Shown here: piece by piece, positions 24,729-34,293 of the stretch
How the letters are laid out: every line of letters begins with the position of its first letter
Numbering within the stretch: position 1 is the stretch's first letter
NCBI RefSeq assembly: GCF_900186585.1
Contig: NZ_FYDD01000003.1
Location: forward strand, 558,001 to 622,000
Origin: Massiliimalia timonensis
GTDB taxonomy: Bacteria > Bacillota > Clostridia > Oscillospirales > Ruminococcaceae
Reading direction: 5' to 3'
DNA: 64,000 nucleotides
The notes under the pieces: generated by a model
Told to the model about the DNA's origin: nothing
Databases searched by the model: none
The model's input: only the letters and a program-made list of their open reading frames with translations
Position numbers and translations under genes: made by a program

Positions 24729-27590
24729 ATGTTAGAACGATTATTGGATATTGCAGGCGACCCGGCACCGAGAGATGGATACCGGGAACGAAAAAACAAC
24801 CCTGATGTGGCGGCAAAACGGCGGGTAGACTATTACCGTGACCGGATCATTGGGGAGATGAAGTTTGCATACCTTCTTTCTAAAGAGTTGGACGGGAAAT
24901 ACCATGAATTGATTCGTCAGGCAGAACAGACGATCATAACTATGTGCGGAAAAACCGGGCTGATCACCCCAGAGGCAGTTTCGGCGGCGGAGGAGATCCT
25001 GCTGCCGATCCAATCGGAGGCAAAAAGCTACCAGATCATCTGCGCCGCACACGCCCACATTGATATGAACTGGCAGTGGGGCTGGGATGAAACGGTCAAT
25101 GTTGTACTGGATACCCTGCGCACGATGCTGGACATTATGGAAGAATATCCGGACTATAAATTTTCCCAGTCGCAGGCCTCTGTTTACAAGATCGTAGAAG
25201 ATTACGATCCAGAAATGCTGGAGGAAATCAAGCAGCGCGTGAAAGAAGGGCGCTGGGAGGTCACGGCGGCGACATGGGTGGAATGTGACAAAAACATGCC
25301 GAGCGGCGAAAGCCTTGCGCGGCAGATGCTATATGCAAAGGAATATTTGACCAGCCTGTTTGATTTGCCGGAGGATTACCTTTCTATGGATTTTGAACCG
25401 GACACCTTTGGGCACAGCGTTTATGTGCCGGAGATGCTGCAGGAAGCGGGGATCAAATATTACTACCACTGCCGCGGAAAAGGCGATGGGGAACAGCTTT
25501 ACCGCTGGGTGGGAAAAACCGGTGCGGAAGTACTGGTGAACCGGGAAACAAACTTTTATTTCACCAATGTGGACGAAATGATTGCCCAGCACGCCTTTGA
25601 CCTGTCCAAAAAATCCGGGATCAAAACGACCTTGCGGGTATACGGGGTAGGCGACCACGGGGGCGGGCCGACCCGGCGCGACATTGAGCGCCTGCGCGAT
25701 ATGGCATCATGGCCGATCTTCCCAACTGTCAAGATGGGAACTTACCGCGAATTTTTTGAGATCATTGAACAGGAAAAGGACAAGCTTCCGGTCGTGACCG
25801 GGGAACTGAACTTTATTTTTGACGGCTGTTTTACCTCCCAAAGCGAAAACAAGGAGGGGAATCGCACGTCGGAAAACGAATTGTATTCTGCGGAGCTGTT
25901 TAACACCGTTCTTTCTTTGGACGACGTCCGTTACCCTGCCAAGGATTTCAGGACGGCATGGCAGCATGTGCTGTTAAACCAGTTCCACGACATCATTACC
26001 GGATCCGGTGTGGCGGATACCCGCCATTACGCGCTGGGGCTGTATCAGGAGGTGCGCGCCGTCACCAGCAGCAAGCGCAAACTGGCTTTGCAAAAGATCG
26101 CCGCGAAGATCGACACTTCCTCCATCACGACAGAAGCGATCGGCGACATGGACGACGTGACCTCGACCCGTTCATATGGTTCCGGCGTTGGTTCCGGACA
26201 GGTGGAACGGGGGACAGGGAAGACCCGTATTTTCCATTTCTTCAACCCTGCTGCCAAGGAACGGGAAGAGGTCGTGGAAATATTGCTGTGGGAATGGTAC
26301 GGCGACCACAACCGTTTGCAGGCAAAAGACGCAGAGGGCAATGTCGTTCCCTGCCAGCTGGTGGATCAGGGCTTTAACACCTACTGGTGGCACAAGTACC
26401 AGCGCTTATTGGTCAAGGTAAAGGTGCCCGCCTGCGGATATGCGACCTATGTGATCTCTGAAGCGGAGATCGACGATCTGCCGATTTCTTACTGGTGGGA
26501 ACGCCGGAAACAGAAACGGGAAGAGTTCGTACTGGAAAACGACCTGATTCGCGTGACTTTAAACCCGCAGTCGGCCGCGATCGATTCGGTGATCGACAAA
26601 CAGACCGGCAGGGAACTGGCGGACCAGACGCGTCAGGGCGGGGTGTTCCAATACATTTTGGAGGCGAACCACAAAGAGGTGAACGACTGGCGTTCTGAAA
26701 TGTCCGCTTGGTTTACCGGACGGTACAAACAGGTCGAAGTCATCAATAAAAATATGGAAATGAGCGTTTCCAAAGGGATCTTGAGAAATTCTGTCACCTA
26801 TCATGCGGCGTTTGCTGATTCTAAACTGGATGTGACGGTTTCACTGGATGACCACGAACGTTTCCTGCGTTATCAGGTCACCTGCGATTGGCATGAATAC
26901 GGCACGGAAGAAACTGGGGTTCCCCTGCTGAGTTTTTACCTGCCGATGGCATACCCTTGTGATACCTACCGGTTCGACGTCCCGTTTGGGGTGATCGACC
27001 GCGGGGAAAATGGGGTGGATGTGGCTGCTAACAGCTTTGCGGCCGGACTGAATCCGAACGGAGAGGACACCACAATGGTGCTGACCCGTTCCAAGTATGG
27101 ATTCCGGTGCGATGACAACGCGATCATGCTGCCGCTGCTCCGCTGCGGATTTGACCCGGATCCGTATCCGGAAAACGGGATCTATCGTTTTGACTTTGCG
27201 GTGGGATTCCTGAATGGAATCGTTTCCGGCGGGGATTTGATTAGCTTGTCCCAGTGCTACAATCTCCCGATGACAGTTGTATCCGACCGTTCACATGAAG
27301 GACAGCTTCCCATGCGGTACAGCTTTGTTTCTGTGGCGGAGGGGAACGGGATCGTTTCGGGTGTAAAACAGCCAGAACAGGACGGAGATCACGCGATGAT
27401 CGCCCGCATTTATGAACCGGATGGAAAAGCGGGGCGCACCGTTTTAAAATTTGACCGGCCGGTAAAATCGGTTTGGATGACAGACCTGCATGAAAAACCG
27501 GTGGTTTGCCTGGATCAAAACATAGAAGAAAACTGCGTGGCGGTGGAACTGACCGCCCACAAGATCGCCACCTTGAGGATCACCTTTTAA
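24729..27590 (+). CDS. Alpha-mannosidase, glycoside hydrolase family 38 (copy 2)
   Basis: Cytoplasmic GH38 mannosidase of 953 residues without signal peptide. The catalytic domain has AHAHIDMNWQW, WVECDKNMP, DFEPDTFGHS (nucleophile Asp) and GVGDHGGGPTRRDIE. It is clearly a paralogue of the enzyme at 16277 but differs through the middle and C-terminal part, so the pair may act on different linkages (for example alpha-1,2, 1,3 or 1,6). It belongs to the ABC operon, 30 bases after the isomerase. Confidence 0.93.
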   Translation: MLERLLDIAGDPAPRDGYRERKNNPDVAAKRRVDYYRDRIIGEMKFAYLLSKELDGKYHELIRQAEQTIITMCGKTGLITPEAVSAAEEILLPIQSEAKSYQIICAAHAHIDMNWQWGWDETVNVVLDTLRTMLDIMEEYPDYKFSQSQASVYKIVEDYDPEMLEEIKQRVKEGRWEVTAATWVECDKNMPSGESLARQMLYAKEYLTSLFDLPEDYLSMDFEPDTFGHSVYVPEMLQEAGIKYYYHCRGKGDGEQLYRWVGKTGAEVLVNRETNFYFTNVDEMIAQHAFDLSKKSGIKTTLRVYGVGDHGGGPTRRDIERLRDMASWPIFPTVKMGTYREFFEIIEQEKDKLPVVTGELNFIFDGCFTSQSENKEGNRTSENELYSAELFNTVLSLDDVRYPAKDFRTAWQHVLLNQFHDIITGSGVADTRHYALGLYQEVRAVTSSKRKLALQKIAAKIDTSSITTEAIGDMDDVTSTRSYGSGVGSGQVERGTGKTRIFHFFNPAAKEREEVVEILLWEWYGDHNRLQAKDAEGNVVPCQLVDQGFNTYWWHKYQRLLVKVKVPACGYATYVISEAEIDDLPISYWWERRKQKREEFVLENDLIRVTLNPQSAAIDSVIDKQTGRELADQTRQGGVFQYILEANHKEVNDWRSEMSAWFTGRYKQVEVINKNMEMSVSKGILRNSVTYHAAFADSKLDVTVSLDDHERFLRYQVTCDWHEYGTEETGVPLLSFYLPMAYPCDTYRFDVPFGVIDRGENGVDVAANSFAAGLNPNGEDTTMVLTRSKYGFRCDDNAIMLPLLRCGFDPDPYPENGIYRFDFAVGFLNGIVSGGDLISLSQCYNLPMTVVSDRSHEGQLPMRYSFVSVAEGNGIVSGVKQPEQDGDHAMIARIYEPDGKAGRTVLKFDRPVKSVWMTDLHEKPVVCLDQNIEENCVAVELTAHKIATLRITF

Positions 27591-27607
27591 AGAACGGGGG
27601 AAAAAGC

Positions 27608-28588
27608 ATGGTTGAATCTTATTTGGGACATGATTCGCAGATCTACGGCGTAGAGGAGCACCGTTTAGTTGGCGGAACAGGCGATGGAATGCGCCTACTT
27701 CAGGTGCGCAATGGAAAGGGCTTGGAATTTACCATTTCAGCCGACCGGTGCAGCGATATTTCACGTGTTTCTTTCCAAGGCGCGAATATGGGGTTTTTCT
27801 CCCCCTGCGGCTATGTGGCCCCGCAGTATTATGATCCTGTGGGAAAAGGGTTTTTAAAATCCTTTACGGCGGGTTTTTTGACCACCTGCGGCCTGCGCGC
27901 CGCGGGCGCCGCCTGCCAGGACGAAGGGGAAGACCTGCCGATGCATGGCACCATCTCCCACAAGCCGGCGCAGCAGCTGAACTGGCTGGTAGATGATGAA
28001 AAAATTTCGATCTCTGCCAAAATGTACGACGCGGAGATCTTCGGCGACAAATTGGCGCTGGAGAGAACAATAACCTGTTCGTTAGAGGAAAATACGATCG
28101 AACTGGAGGACCGTGTCAGGAATATCGGGGACAGGGAAAGCCCCCTGATGCTGCTGTACCATTTTAATATGGGGTATCCGCTATTAAGTGAAACTGCAAA
28201 GCTTCATATTCCTTCCGATTCGATGCGCCCGCGCGACAGGGAAGCGGAAAAGGGGCTTTCCGCCTGGGACGAAATAATTCCGCCACAGCCGCAGTATCAG
28301 GAGCAGTGCTTTTACCATACCTTTGAGAAAGAGGGTAGGGCAGGGATCTTTAACCCGAAAATCAGCAAAGGGCTGGTCATGAGCTTTGACCCAAGGGAAC
28401 TGGACTGCTTTACCCAGTGGAAGATGATGGGAACAAAGGATTATGTGATGGGACTGGAACCGGGAAACTGCTATCCTGACGGCCGGGATGTTGTCCGCCG
28501 GGAAGGAAAGCTGAAATGGATACATCCTAACGAAGAGAAATGCTTCCGGATCTGTCTGCAATTTTTAGATCACGACCCGTTTTTGTAA
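27608..28588 (+). CDS. Aldose 1-epimerase family protein (DUF4432)
   Basis: Galactose-mutarotase-like protein of 326 residues with a beta-sandwich fold. Visible landmarks are SADRCSDI near the N-terminus, LPMHGTISH with a candidate active-site His, and LYHFNMGYPLL. It probably interconverts sugar anomers released by the mannosidases or handles an uncommon sugar. The frame is open from 27506 inside the mannosidase gene, but the ATG at 27608 has GGGGG upstream and starts the fold. It is the last gene of the operon. Confidence 0.82.
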   Translation: MVESYLGHDSQIYGVEEHRLVGGTGDGMRLLQVRNGKGLEFTISADRCSDISRVSFQGANMGFFSPCGYVAPQYYDPVGKGFLKSFTAGFLTTCGLRAAGAACQDEGEDLPMHGTISHKPAQQLNWLVDDEKISISAKMYDAEIFGDKLALERTITCSLEENTIELEDRVRNIGDRESPLMLLYHFNMGYPLLSETAKLHIPSDSMRPRDREAEKGLSAWDEIIPPQPQYQEQCFYHTFEKEGRAGIFNPKISKGLVMSFDPRELDCFTQWKMMGTKDYVMGLEPGNCYPDGRDVVRREGKLKWIHPNEEKCFRICLQFLDHDPFL

Positions 28589-28593
28589 TATCC

Positions 28594-28639
28594 AAAAAGC
28601 CAGCGAGCCACGGGATTTTCCCGTGGCTCGCTGGCTTTT
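28594..28639. terminator. Bidirectional terminator
   Basis: A very strong perfect stem of about 20 bp with a 4-base loop and flanking A and T runs separates the mannoside operon from the convergent YcxB-like gene. Confidence 0.92.
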
Positions 28640-29141
28640 ATTTCAAAGTATAATTTTTATAGGACAGATGGTTGATCACCATTCCGCGAAATGCATTGAT
28701 CTGTTCCGCAGAGAAATCGCGCTTTGGAAGATAGATCAGCCGGTTGACGGTAGTGTAGCATAAAAACTGGTCGGACAGTTCCCGTACCGCCCGGATATTT
28801 CCCCAGTCCAAATCTTGATTTTCAATGTCGCTGCGCAGGGTGATGGATTCGTCGCTGATCGTAATGACTTGCGGCTGGCCGAGCCAGTCCTTACGGCGCG
28901 CTACGACCCGCTTGATTTGGCGGAACTGCAAAAAAAGCAGTACAAATGGATAGACCATAAAAATAATTGCAAAAATATAATGAAGGCGCATGATATCTGG
29001 AAAGATCAGACAGAACAGCCCGCCTAAAAAGAGCAACAGGCACAATATCTGCAGCACGGGGCGGCGCACGATAATGTTATAGAAAGCCCCCTTTTTAATA
29101 TCCTGTTCTGTCCATGCGGTATGTATTACTAATTCGTCCAT
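28638..29141 (-). CDS. YcxB-like membrane protein
   Basis: Protein of 167 residues with two adjacent transmembrane segments (about residues 30-75) and a soluble C-terminal domain of the YcxB-like type, with ITISDESITLRS, LDWGNIRAVRE and IYLPKRDFS. The biochemical role of this family is unknown. It is a single minus-strand gene between the mannoside operon and hrcA. Confidence 0.75.
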   Translation of the reverse strand: MDELVIHTAWTEQDIKKGAFYNIIVRRPVLQILCLLLFLGGLFCLIFPDIMRLHYIFAIIFMVYPFVLLFLQFRQIKRVVARRKDWLGQPQVITISDESITLRSDIENQDLDWGNIRAVRELSDQFLCYTTVNRLIYLPKRDFSAEQINAFRGMVINHLSYKNYTLK

Positions 29142-29271
29142 ATTGACCTCCGAAGATTAGGATATTATCATTATAACAATTTGAAAACTGTTTTGCAATC
29201 GCATATTTGAGGCGGTAAAAAATTTACCGGAATTGTTAAAATTTAATTTACAAAATTTGTGAAAAGAAGCC

Positions 29272-29300
29272 TTGACAGAATTGGATTTGAGTGGTAAATT
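29272..29300 (+). promoter_or_regulatory. Promoter of the hrcA-dnaK operon
   Basis: TTGACA (29272-29277) and TAAATT (29295-29300) are 17 bases apart. CIRCE begins 5 bases after the -10, so HrcA binding would cover the start point. Confidence 0.85.
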
Positions 29301-29304
29301 ATAG

Positions 29305-29331
29305 TTAGCACTCGAGATAGAAGAGTGCTAA
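29305..29331. promoter_or_regulatory. CIRCE operator (HrcA binding site)
   Basis: TTAGCACTC, nine bases, GAGTGCTAA: a perfect match to the CIRCE consensus. HrcA binds it and represses the operon until heat stress occupies the chaperones. Confidence 0.98.
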
Positions 29332-29385
29332 AAGAATGAAGATGTGAAAAACAAGTGATAAAACAAATAACAGGTGGTGAGAAAA

Positions 29386-30420
29386 TTGGCTTTAGACGAC
29401 CGCAAGCTGCTGGTGCTGGCCACGATCGTGGAAGAATACATCCGCTCCGGGGAACCGGTGGGTTCTAAAACGATTTTAAACAGCTCTAAAATCAATGTTT
29501 CTTCCGCCACAGTACGAAACGATATGGCTGCCTTGGAAAAAATGGGGCTTTTAGAACAGCCGCATACCTCGGCGGGGCGCATCCCCACCTATTTGGGATA
29601 CCGGTTATATATTGAACGCCTGATGCGGCCGTATGTGTTGTCAGCAAAGGAGAAGCATGAGATCGACGAGCAGCTGACAAGAAACGGCATCACGGCTGAG
29701 AACGTGGTGGACAATGCGGTGCAGGTGCTTTCCGATCTGACCCAGCTGACAGTGGTCAACACCAACAATATGCCGCATTTTTCTGTGATCACTCGGGTAG
29801 AAGTAATCCCGGCGGGACGGAGGCTGTATGCACTTTTGATCATCACCTCCAGCGGGTCGATCAAGAATAAGATCTGCCGTTTGGAATTTGATTTGACCAA
29901 CGAACAGCTTGGCTTTTTTGCTGAGTTTGTCAATAAAAACCTGAAAGGGATCAACATTGATGAACTGACGCCTGCTATGCTTCAAAATTTGGCGATCGCG
30001 CTCGGCAGTTATATGATCTCCCTTTCTCCGCTGTTATATGCTGTTTATGAGCTGAGTGAGGAATTTTCTCACGATAACGTAAATATCCGCGGGGAACAGC
30101 GCTTGTTAGAAGCGGGGAATATGGACAGTGTAGAGATCGTCCGGTTTTTGAATGAAAAGCAGGAGCTGGCGCGGCTTTTATCCGAAGCGTTTAGCGGGAT
30201 CAAGGTGATTTTCGGAAAGGAAAATGAGACCTTTTCTATCACCAATTCTTCCATGGTGGTTTCTCCTTATAGGATAGGGGAGGCGCAAGGCGGCTCGCTT
30301 GGCATCATCGGACCTTTAAGGCTTGATTATGCAAAGGTGATTCCGTATATGCAGTATTTTTCCGATAGCGTTACAAAAATGTTATCCGATATATTACATG
30401 AAGAACATGAAACAAAATAA
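29386..30420 (+). CDS. hrcA: Heat-inducible transcription repressor HrcA
   Basis: Repressor of 344 residues that binds the CIRCE site just upstream and controls its own operon. The N-terminal winged helix has EEYIRSGEPVGSKTI and SSATVRNDMAALEKMGLLEQPHTSAGRIPT. The GAF-like and dimer regions follow. The frame is open from a GTG at 29374, but the TTG at 29386 has AGGTGGTGAG before it and gives the usual N-terminus. First gene of hrcA-grpE-dnaK-dnaJ. Confidence 0.95.
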   Translation: MALDDRKLLVLATIVEEYIRSGEPVGSKTILNSSKINVSSATVRNDMAALEKMGLLEQPHTSAGRIPTYLGYRLYIERLMRPYVLSAKEKHEIDEQLTRNGITAENVVDNAVQVLSDLTQLTVVNTNNMPHFSVITRVEVIPAGRRLYALLIITSSGSIKNKICRLEFDLTNEQLGFFAEFVNKNLKGINIDELTPAMLQNLAIALGSYMISLSPLLYAVYELSEEFSHDNVNIRGEQRLLEAGNMDSVEIVRFLNEKQELARLLSEAFSGIKVIFGKENETFSITNSSMVVSPYRIGEAQGGSLGIIGPLRLDYAKVIPYMQYFSDSVTKMLSDILHEEHETK

Positions 30421-30434
30421 AAGGAGAATCAGAC

Positions 30435-30974
30435 ATGGCAGAAAAAGAGAAAAAAATGCCCGAAGAACCGATGGTGGATCAAACTGCGGAGGAAACGGCA
30501 GAAAATCCCAGCACGGCGGAACAGCCGGGGCAGGAAGAAATAAAAGCTTTGCAGACAGAGAATGAGGAATTAAAAAATAAGCTTCTTCGTCAAATGGCAG
30601 AGTTCGACAACTATAAAAAAAGAACAGCCAAAGAAAAAGATGAGCTTTATGACTTTGCAAAAGCAAACTGTGTAGAATCTGTTTTGGGCGTGCTTGATAA
30701 TTTTGAACGAGCCTTGCAGACAGAGTGCTCCGATGAAACCTTTAAACAGGGCGTTGCGATGATCTTTAACCAGTTCAGTGAAACCTTGAAAAAGTTGGGC
30801 GTGGAAGAAATTCCGGCCTTGGGCGAGGCGTTTGACCCACAAGTCCACAACGCGGTGAACCAGGTAGAGGATGATCAATACGGAGAAAACACCGTTTGCC
30901 AGGTGTTCCAAAAGGGATATAAAATCGGTGATCGCGTTATCCGCCATTCCATGGTCGTGGTAGCGAATCCATAA
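30435..30974 (+). CDS. grpE: Nucleotide exchange factor GrpE
   Basis: Co-chaperone of 179 residues that drives ADP release from DnaK. The acidic, disordered N-terminus (about 1-45) is followed by a long coiled coil containing ENEELKNKLLRQMAEFDNYKKR, then the beta domain ending HSMVVVANP. It starts 14 bases after hrcA. Confidence 0.95.
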   Translation: MAEKEKKMPEEPMVDQTAEETAENPSTAEQPGQEEIKALQTENEELKNKLLRQMAEFDNYKKRTAKEKDELYDFAKANCVESVLGVLDNFERALQTECSDETFKQGVAMIFNQFSETLKKLGVEEIPALGEAFDPQVHNAVNQVEDDQYGENTVCQVFQKGYKIGDRVIRHSMVVVANP

Positions 30975-31026
30975 ATCAAAAATGGTAAAACAATCAATCA
31001 GATAGATTTTTAGGAGGAAGATTATT

Positions 31027-32874
31027 ATGGGAAAAATTATTGGAATTGACTTAGGTACTACCAACTCTTGCGTTGCTGTTATGGAAGGCGGCGAAGCGGT
31101 CGTTATCGCAAACACAGAAGGCGCAAGAACCACCCCGTCTGTGGTCGCATTCTCCAAAACTGGAGAAAGAATGGTAGGCCAGGTGGCAAAACGCCAGGCG
31201 GTAACCAACCACGACAGAACCATTTCATCCATCAAACGCCATATGGGCAGTGACTACAAGGTTGATATTGACGGGAAGAAATATTCCCCGCAGGAAATTT
31301 CTGCAATGATCCTGCAAAAACTGAAAGCAGACGCTGAAAGCTATTTGGGAGGCACTGTAACAGAAGCGGTCATCACCGTTCCGGCATACTTTACCGACGC
31401 ACAGCGTCAGGCGACCAAGGACGCTGGGAAAATTGCCGGTTTAGATGTAAAACGTATCATTAACGAACCAACTGCGGCGGCTCTTGCTTACGGGGTAGAT
31501 AAAGAACAGGAACAGAAGATCATGGTATACGACCTCGGCGGCGGTACGTTTGACGTTTCTATCATTGAAATGGGCGACGGTGTTCAGGAAGTTCTGGCAA
31601 CTGCCGGGAACAATCACCTTGGCGGCGACGACTTTGACCAGAGAGTGATCAACTGGATGGTTGCGGAATTTAAACGCGATAACGGCGTTGATCTGTCTTC
31701 TGACAACATGGCGATGCAGAGACTGAAAGAAGCTGCTGAAAAAGCGAAGATCGAGCTTTCCAGCATGCCTACTACCCAGATCAATCTCCCGTTTATCACC
31801 GCGGACGCCACTGGCCCGAAACACTTGGATATGACTCTAAGCCGTGCAAAATTTAATGAGCTGACCGCTGACCTGGTAGAAGCCACCATGGGGCCGGTAC
31901 GTCAGGCATTGCAGGACTCCGGGCTTTCCAGCTCTGAACTGGATAAGGTTTTGATGGTGGGCGGTTCCAGCCGTATCCCAGCTGTCCAGGATGCTGTAAA
32001 AAATGTGATCGGGAAAGATCCGTTCAAAGGGATCAACCCGGATGAGTGCGTTGCAATGGGCGCTGCGATTCAGGGCGGCGTATTAGGCGGCGAAGTAAAG
32101 GGCCTGCTTTTGCTGGATGTTACTCCGTTGTCCTTGGGGATTGAAACCTTGGGTGGCGTTTGCACCAGAATGATCGAACGCAATACCACGATCCCGACCA
32201 AAAAGACACAGGTTTATTCCACCGCTGCGGATAACCAGACCTCTGTTGAGATCCACATCCTGCAGGGTGAACGTGAATTTGCAAAGGATAACAAAACTTT
32301 GGGGATGTTCCATTTAGATGGGATCCCGGCTGCACCGCGCGGTGTTCCGCAGATCGAAGTTACCTTTGATATTGACGCAAACGGGATCGTCCATGTATCC
32401 GCAAAGGATCTGGGTACCGGAAAAGAACAGCAGATCACCATTACCTCTTCTACCAATATGTCTAAAGACGATATCGACAAGGCGGTAAAAGAAGCGGAAC
32501 AGTTTGCTGCAGAAGATAAAAAACGCAAAGAACAGATCGACATCAGAAACGGTGCTGACCAGATGATCTTCCAGTGCGAAAAAACTTTGAACGAACTGGG
32601 CGATAAGGTTTCCGCAGAGGAAAAAGCGGATGTGGAAGCTAAGATCAGCGCTTTGAGAGAAGAACTCAAAGGCGAAAATTACGATGCGATCAAGGCAAAA
32701 CAGGAAGAACTGCAGCAGTCTTTCTATAAGATCAGTGAAAAGATGTATGCGGCTGCTCAGCAGGCGCAGCAGGCTCAGGCAGGTGCACAGCCTGGCGCTG
32801 ACCAGAATGCCGCGGGCGCAAATGCAGATTATGTTGACGCGGATTTTACGGAAGTAAATGACGACAACAAATAG
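31027..32874 (+). CDS. dnaK: Molecular chaperone DnaK (Hsp70)
   Basis: Hsp70 chaperone of 615 residues. The ATPase domain starts [10 protein letters not shown] and includes [13 protein letters not shown] and VGGSSRIP. The substrate domain has [14 protein letters not shown], and a helical lid and a Gln/Ala-rich tail with acidic end follow. It works with DnaJ and GrpE, both in the same operon. TAGGAGGA precedes the ATG. Confidence 0.98.
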   Translation: MGKIIGIDLGTTNSCVAVMEGGEAVVIANTEGARTTPSVVAFSKTGERMVGQVAKRQAVTNHDRTISSIKRHMGSDYKVDIDGKKYSPQEISAMILQKLKADAESYLGGTVTEAVITVPAYFTDAQRQATKDAGKIAGLDVKRIINEPTAAALAYGVDKEQEQKIMVYDLGGGTFDVSIIEMGDGVQEVLATAGNNHLGGDDFDQRVINWMVAEFKRDNGVDLSSDNMAMQRLKEAAEKAKIELSSMPTTQINLPFITADATGPKHLDMTLSRAKFNELTADLVEATMGPVRQALQDSGLSSSELDKVLMVGGSSRIPAVQDAVKNVIGKDPFKGINPDECVAMGAAIQGGVLGGEVKGLLLLDVTPLSLGIETLGGVCTRMIERNTTIPTKKTQVYSTAADNQTSVEIHILQGEREFAKDNKTLGMFHLDGIPAAPRGVPQIEVTFDIDANGIVHVSAKDLGTGKEQQITITSSTNMSKDDIDKAVKEAEQFAAEDKKRKEQIDIRNGADQMIFQCEKTLNELGDKVSAEEKADVEAKISALREELKGENYDAIKAKQEELQQSFYKISEKMYAAAQQAQQAQAGAQPGADQNAAGANADYVDADFTEVNDDNK

Positions 32875-32893
32875 TTTCCTGAACAGGAAGATC

Positions 32894-32925
32894 GTTTGCA
32901 GTTAGGGGATTCTCTAACTGCAAAC
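32894..32925 (+). other. Intercistronic hairpin between dnaK and dnaJ
   Basis: GTTTGCAGTTAG (32894-32905) and CTAACTGCAAAC (32914-32925) form a perfect 12-bp stem with an 8-base loop. No T-tract follows, so it is not a clear terminator. It more likely stabilises or processes the mRNA, letting dnaJ be made at a different level from dnaK. Confidence 0.7.
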
Positions 32926-32951
32926 TGTTGTAGAAAAGGTGGGTAAACAGC

Positions 32952-34112
32952 TTGGCTGATAAAAGAGATTATTATGAAGTGCTGGGTGTTCAGAAGGGCG
33001 CTTCGGAAGATGAACTAAAAAAAGCATACCGCAAAATGGCGAAAAAATATCATCCGGACTTAAACCCTGGTGATGCCGAAGCGGAAAAACATTTTAAAGA
33101 AGTCAATGAAGCCTACGAAGTACTGTCCGATCCTCAGAAAAAATCCCGTTATGATCAATTTGGCCATGCTGGGGTCGATCCTAATTACGGCGCAGGCGGA
33201 GCTGGAGGATACGGCGGTTTTGGCGGCGGCGGATTTGACTTTGGAGACATCGGTGATATTTTTGATATGTTTGGCGGTGGATTCAGCGGCTTTGGCGGCG
33301 GAAGAAGGGCAAACCCCAACGCGCCAAGACGGGGAGCAGACCTGCGCAGCAGTATTACCATTGATTTTTTTGAAGCCTGCAAAGGGGTAAAAAAGGAAAT
33401 CCGTGTTACCCGGCAGGAAACCTGCAACGCTTGTCATGGGAATGGCTGTGAACCGGGACATAATCCGCAGACCTGCCCGGACTGTGGCGGTACGGGGCAG
33501 ACGCGCGTTGCACAGCGGACCCCCTTAGGGGTGATCCAGACTACCCGCACCTGTTCACGGTGCGGCGGAAAAGGAACGATCATTGACCACCCATGCAAGA
33601 CCTGCCATGGCTCCGGGCAAGTGGCTCAGACCAAAAAAATCGAGGTCGAGATCCCAGCAGGGATTGACGACGGCCAGACTTTGGCTGTAAGGGGACAGGG
33701 CAACAGCGGGGCTAACGGCGGCCCGGCCGGAGATCTTGCCGTAACAGTTACAGTGCGTCCAGATACCTTGTTCCGCAGGGATGGATACGACGTATGGTGC
33801 GATATTCCGATTACTTATTTTCAGGCGGTATCCGGCGATAAGCTGATCGTTCCGACGATCGACGGAAAAGTGGAATATACGGTCCCTGCCGGTACTCAGC
33901 CCGGAACAGTGTTCCGTCTGCGCGGAAAAGGGGTACAGCGCTTAAACGGGCGCGGGCGCGGCGACCAATTTGTAACGATGGTCGTTGAGGTGCCGCAGAA
34001 TTTAAATAAAACGCAGATGGATTCGCTGAAAAAATTTGATGAATCATTAAATGAAAAAAATTATGAAAAAAGAAAATCATTTTTTGAGCGATTAAGGGAT
34101 AATTTTAAATAA
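32952..34112 (+). CDS. dnaJ: Co-chaperone DnaJ (Hsp40)
   Basis: Co-chaperone of 386 residues that delivers clients to DnaK and stimulates its ATPase. The J domain has the HPD motif (YHPDLNPG). A Gly/Phe-rich region (about 75-120) and four zinc-finger repeats of CxxCxGxG type ([32 protein letters not shown]) follow, then the client-binding domain. The start is TTG with AAGGTGGG upstream. Confidence 0.96.
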   Translation: MADKRDYYEVLGVQKGASEDELKKAYRKMAKKYHPDLNPGDAEAEKHFKEVNEAYEVLSDPQKKSRYDQFGHAGVDPNYGAGGAGGYGGFGGGGFDFGDIGDIFDMFGGGFSGFGGGRRANPNAPRRGADLRSSITIDFFEACKGVKKEIRVTRQETCNACHGNGCEPGHNPQTCPDCGGTGQTRVAQRTPLGVIQTTRTCSRCGGKGTIIDHPCKTCHGSGQVAQTKKIEVEIPAGIDDGQTLAVRGQGNSGANGGPAGDLAVTVTVRPDTLFRRDGYDVWCDIPITYFQAVSGDKLIVPTIDGKVEYTVPAGTQPGTVFRLRGKGVQRLNGRGRGDQFVTMVVEVPQNLNKTQMDSLKKFDESLNEKNYEKRKSFFERLRDNFK

Positions 34113-34125
34113 TTGTGGGCAAGAT

Positions 34126-34163
34126 AAATAAGAGCTGGAAAGTGTTCTGGCTCTTATTTTTCT
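34126..34163 (+). terminator. Terminator of the hrcA-dnaJ operon
   Basis: AAATAAGAGC (34126-34135) pairs with GCTCTTATTT (34150-34159) around a 14-base loop and is followed by more T residues. Confidence 0.75.
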
Positions 34164-34234
34164 TTGCTTGGCATTAGGGAAAATCGCCAAACGGTAATGA
34201 AAAGTGACAAATTATTAAAATTTGTAAAATTGCT

Positions 34235-34262
34235 TTTCAATTGGGGAACTTTATGCTATAAT
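34235..34262 (+). promoter_or_regulatory. Promoter of murA
   Basis: TTTTCA (34235-34240) and a perfect TATAAT (34257-34262) are 16 bases apart, with an extended -10 TG at 34254-34255. Transcription would start near 34269, which argues against the in-frame ATG at 34270 as translation start. Confidence 0.75.
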
Positions 34263-34293
34263 AAACTCTATGAGTAACAAAGGAGAGAGCATT

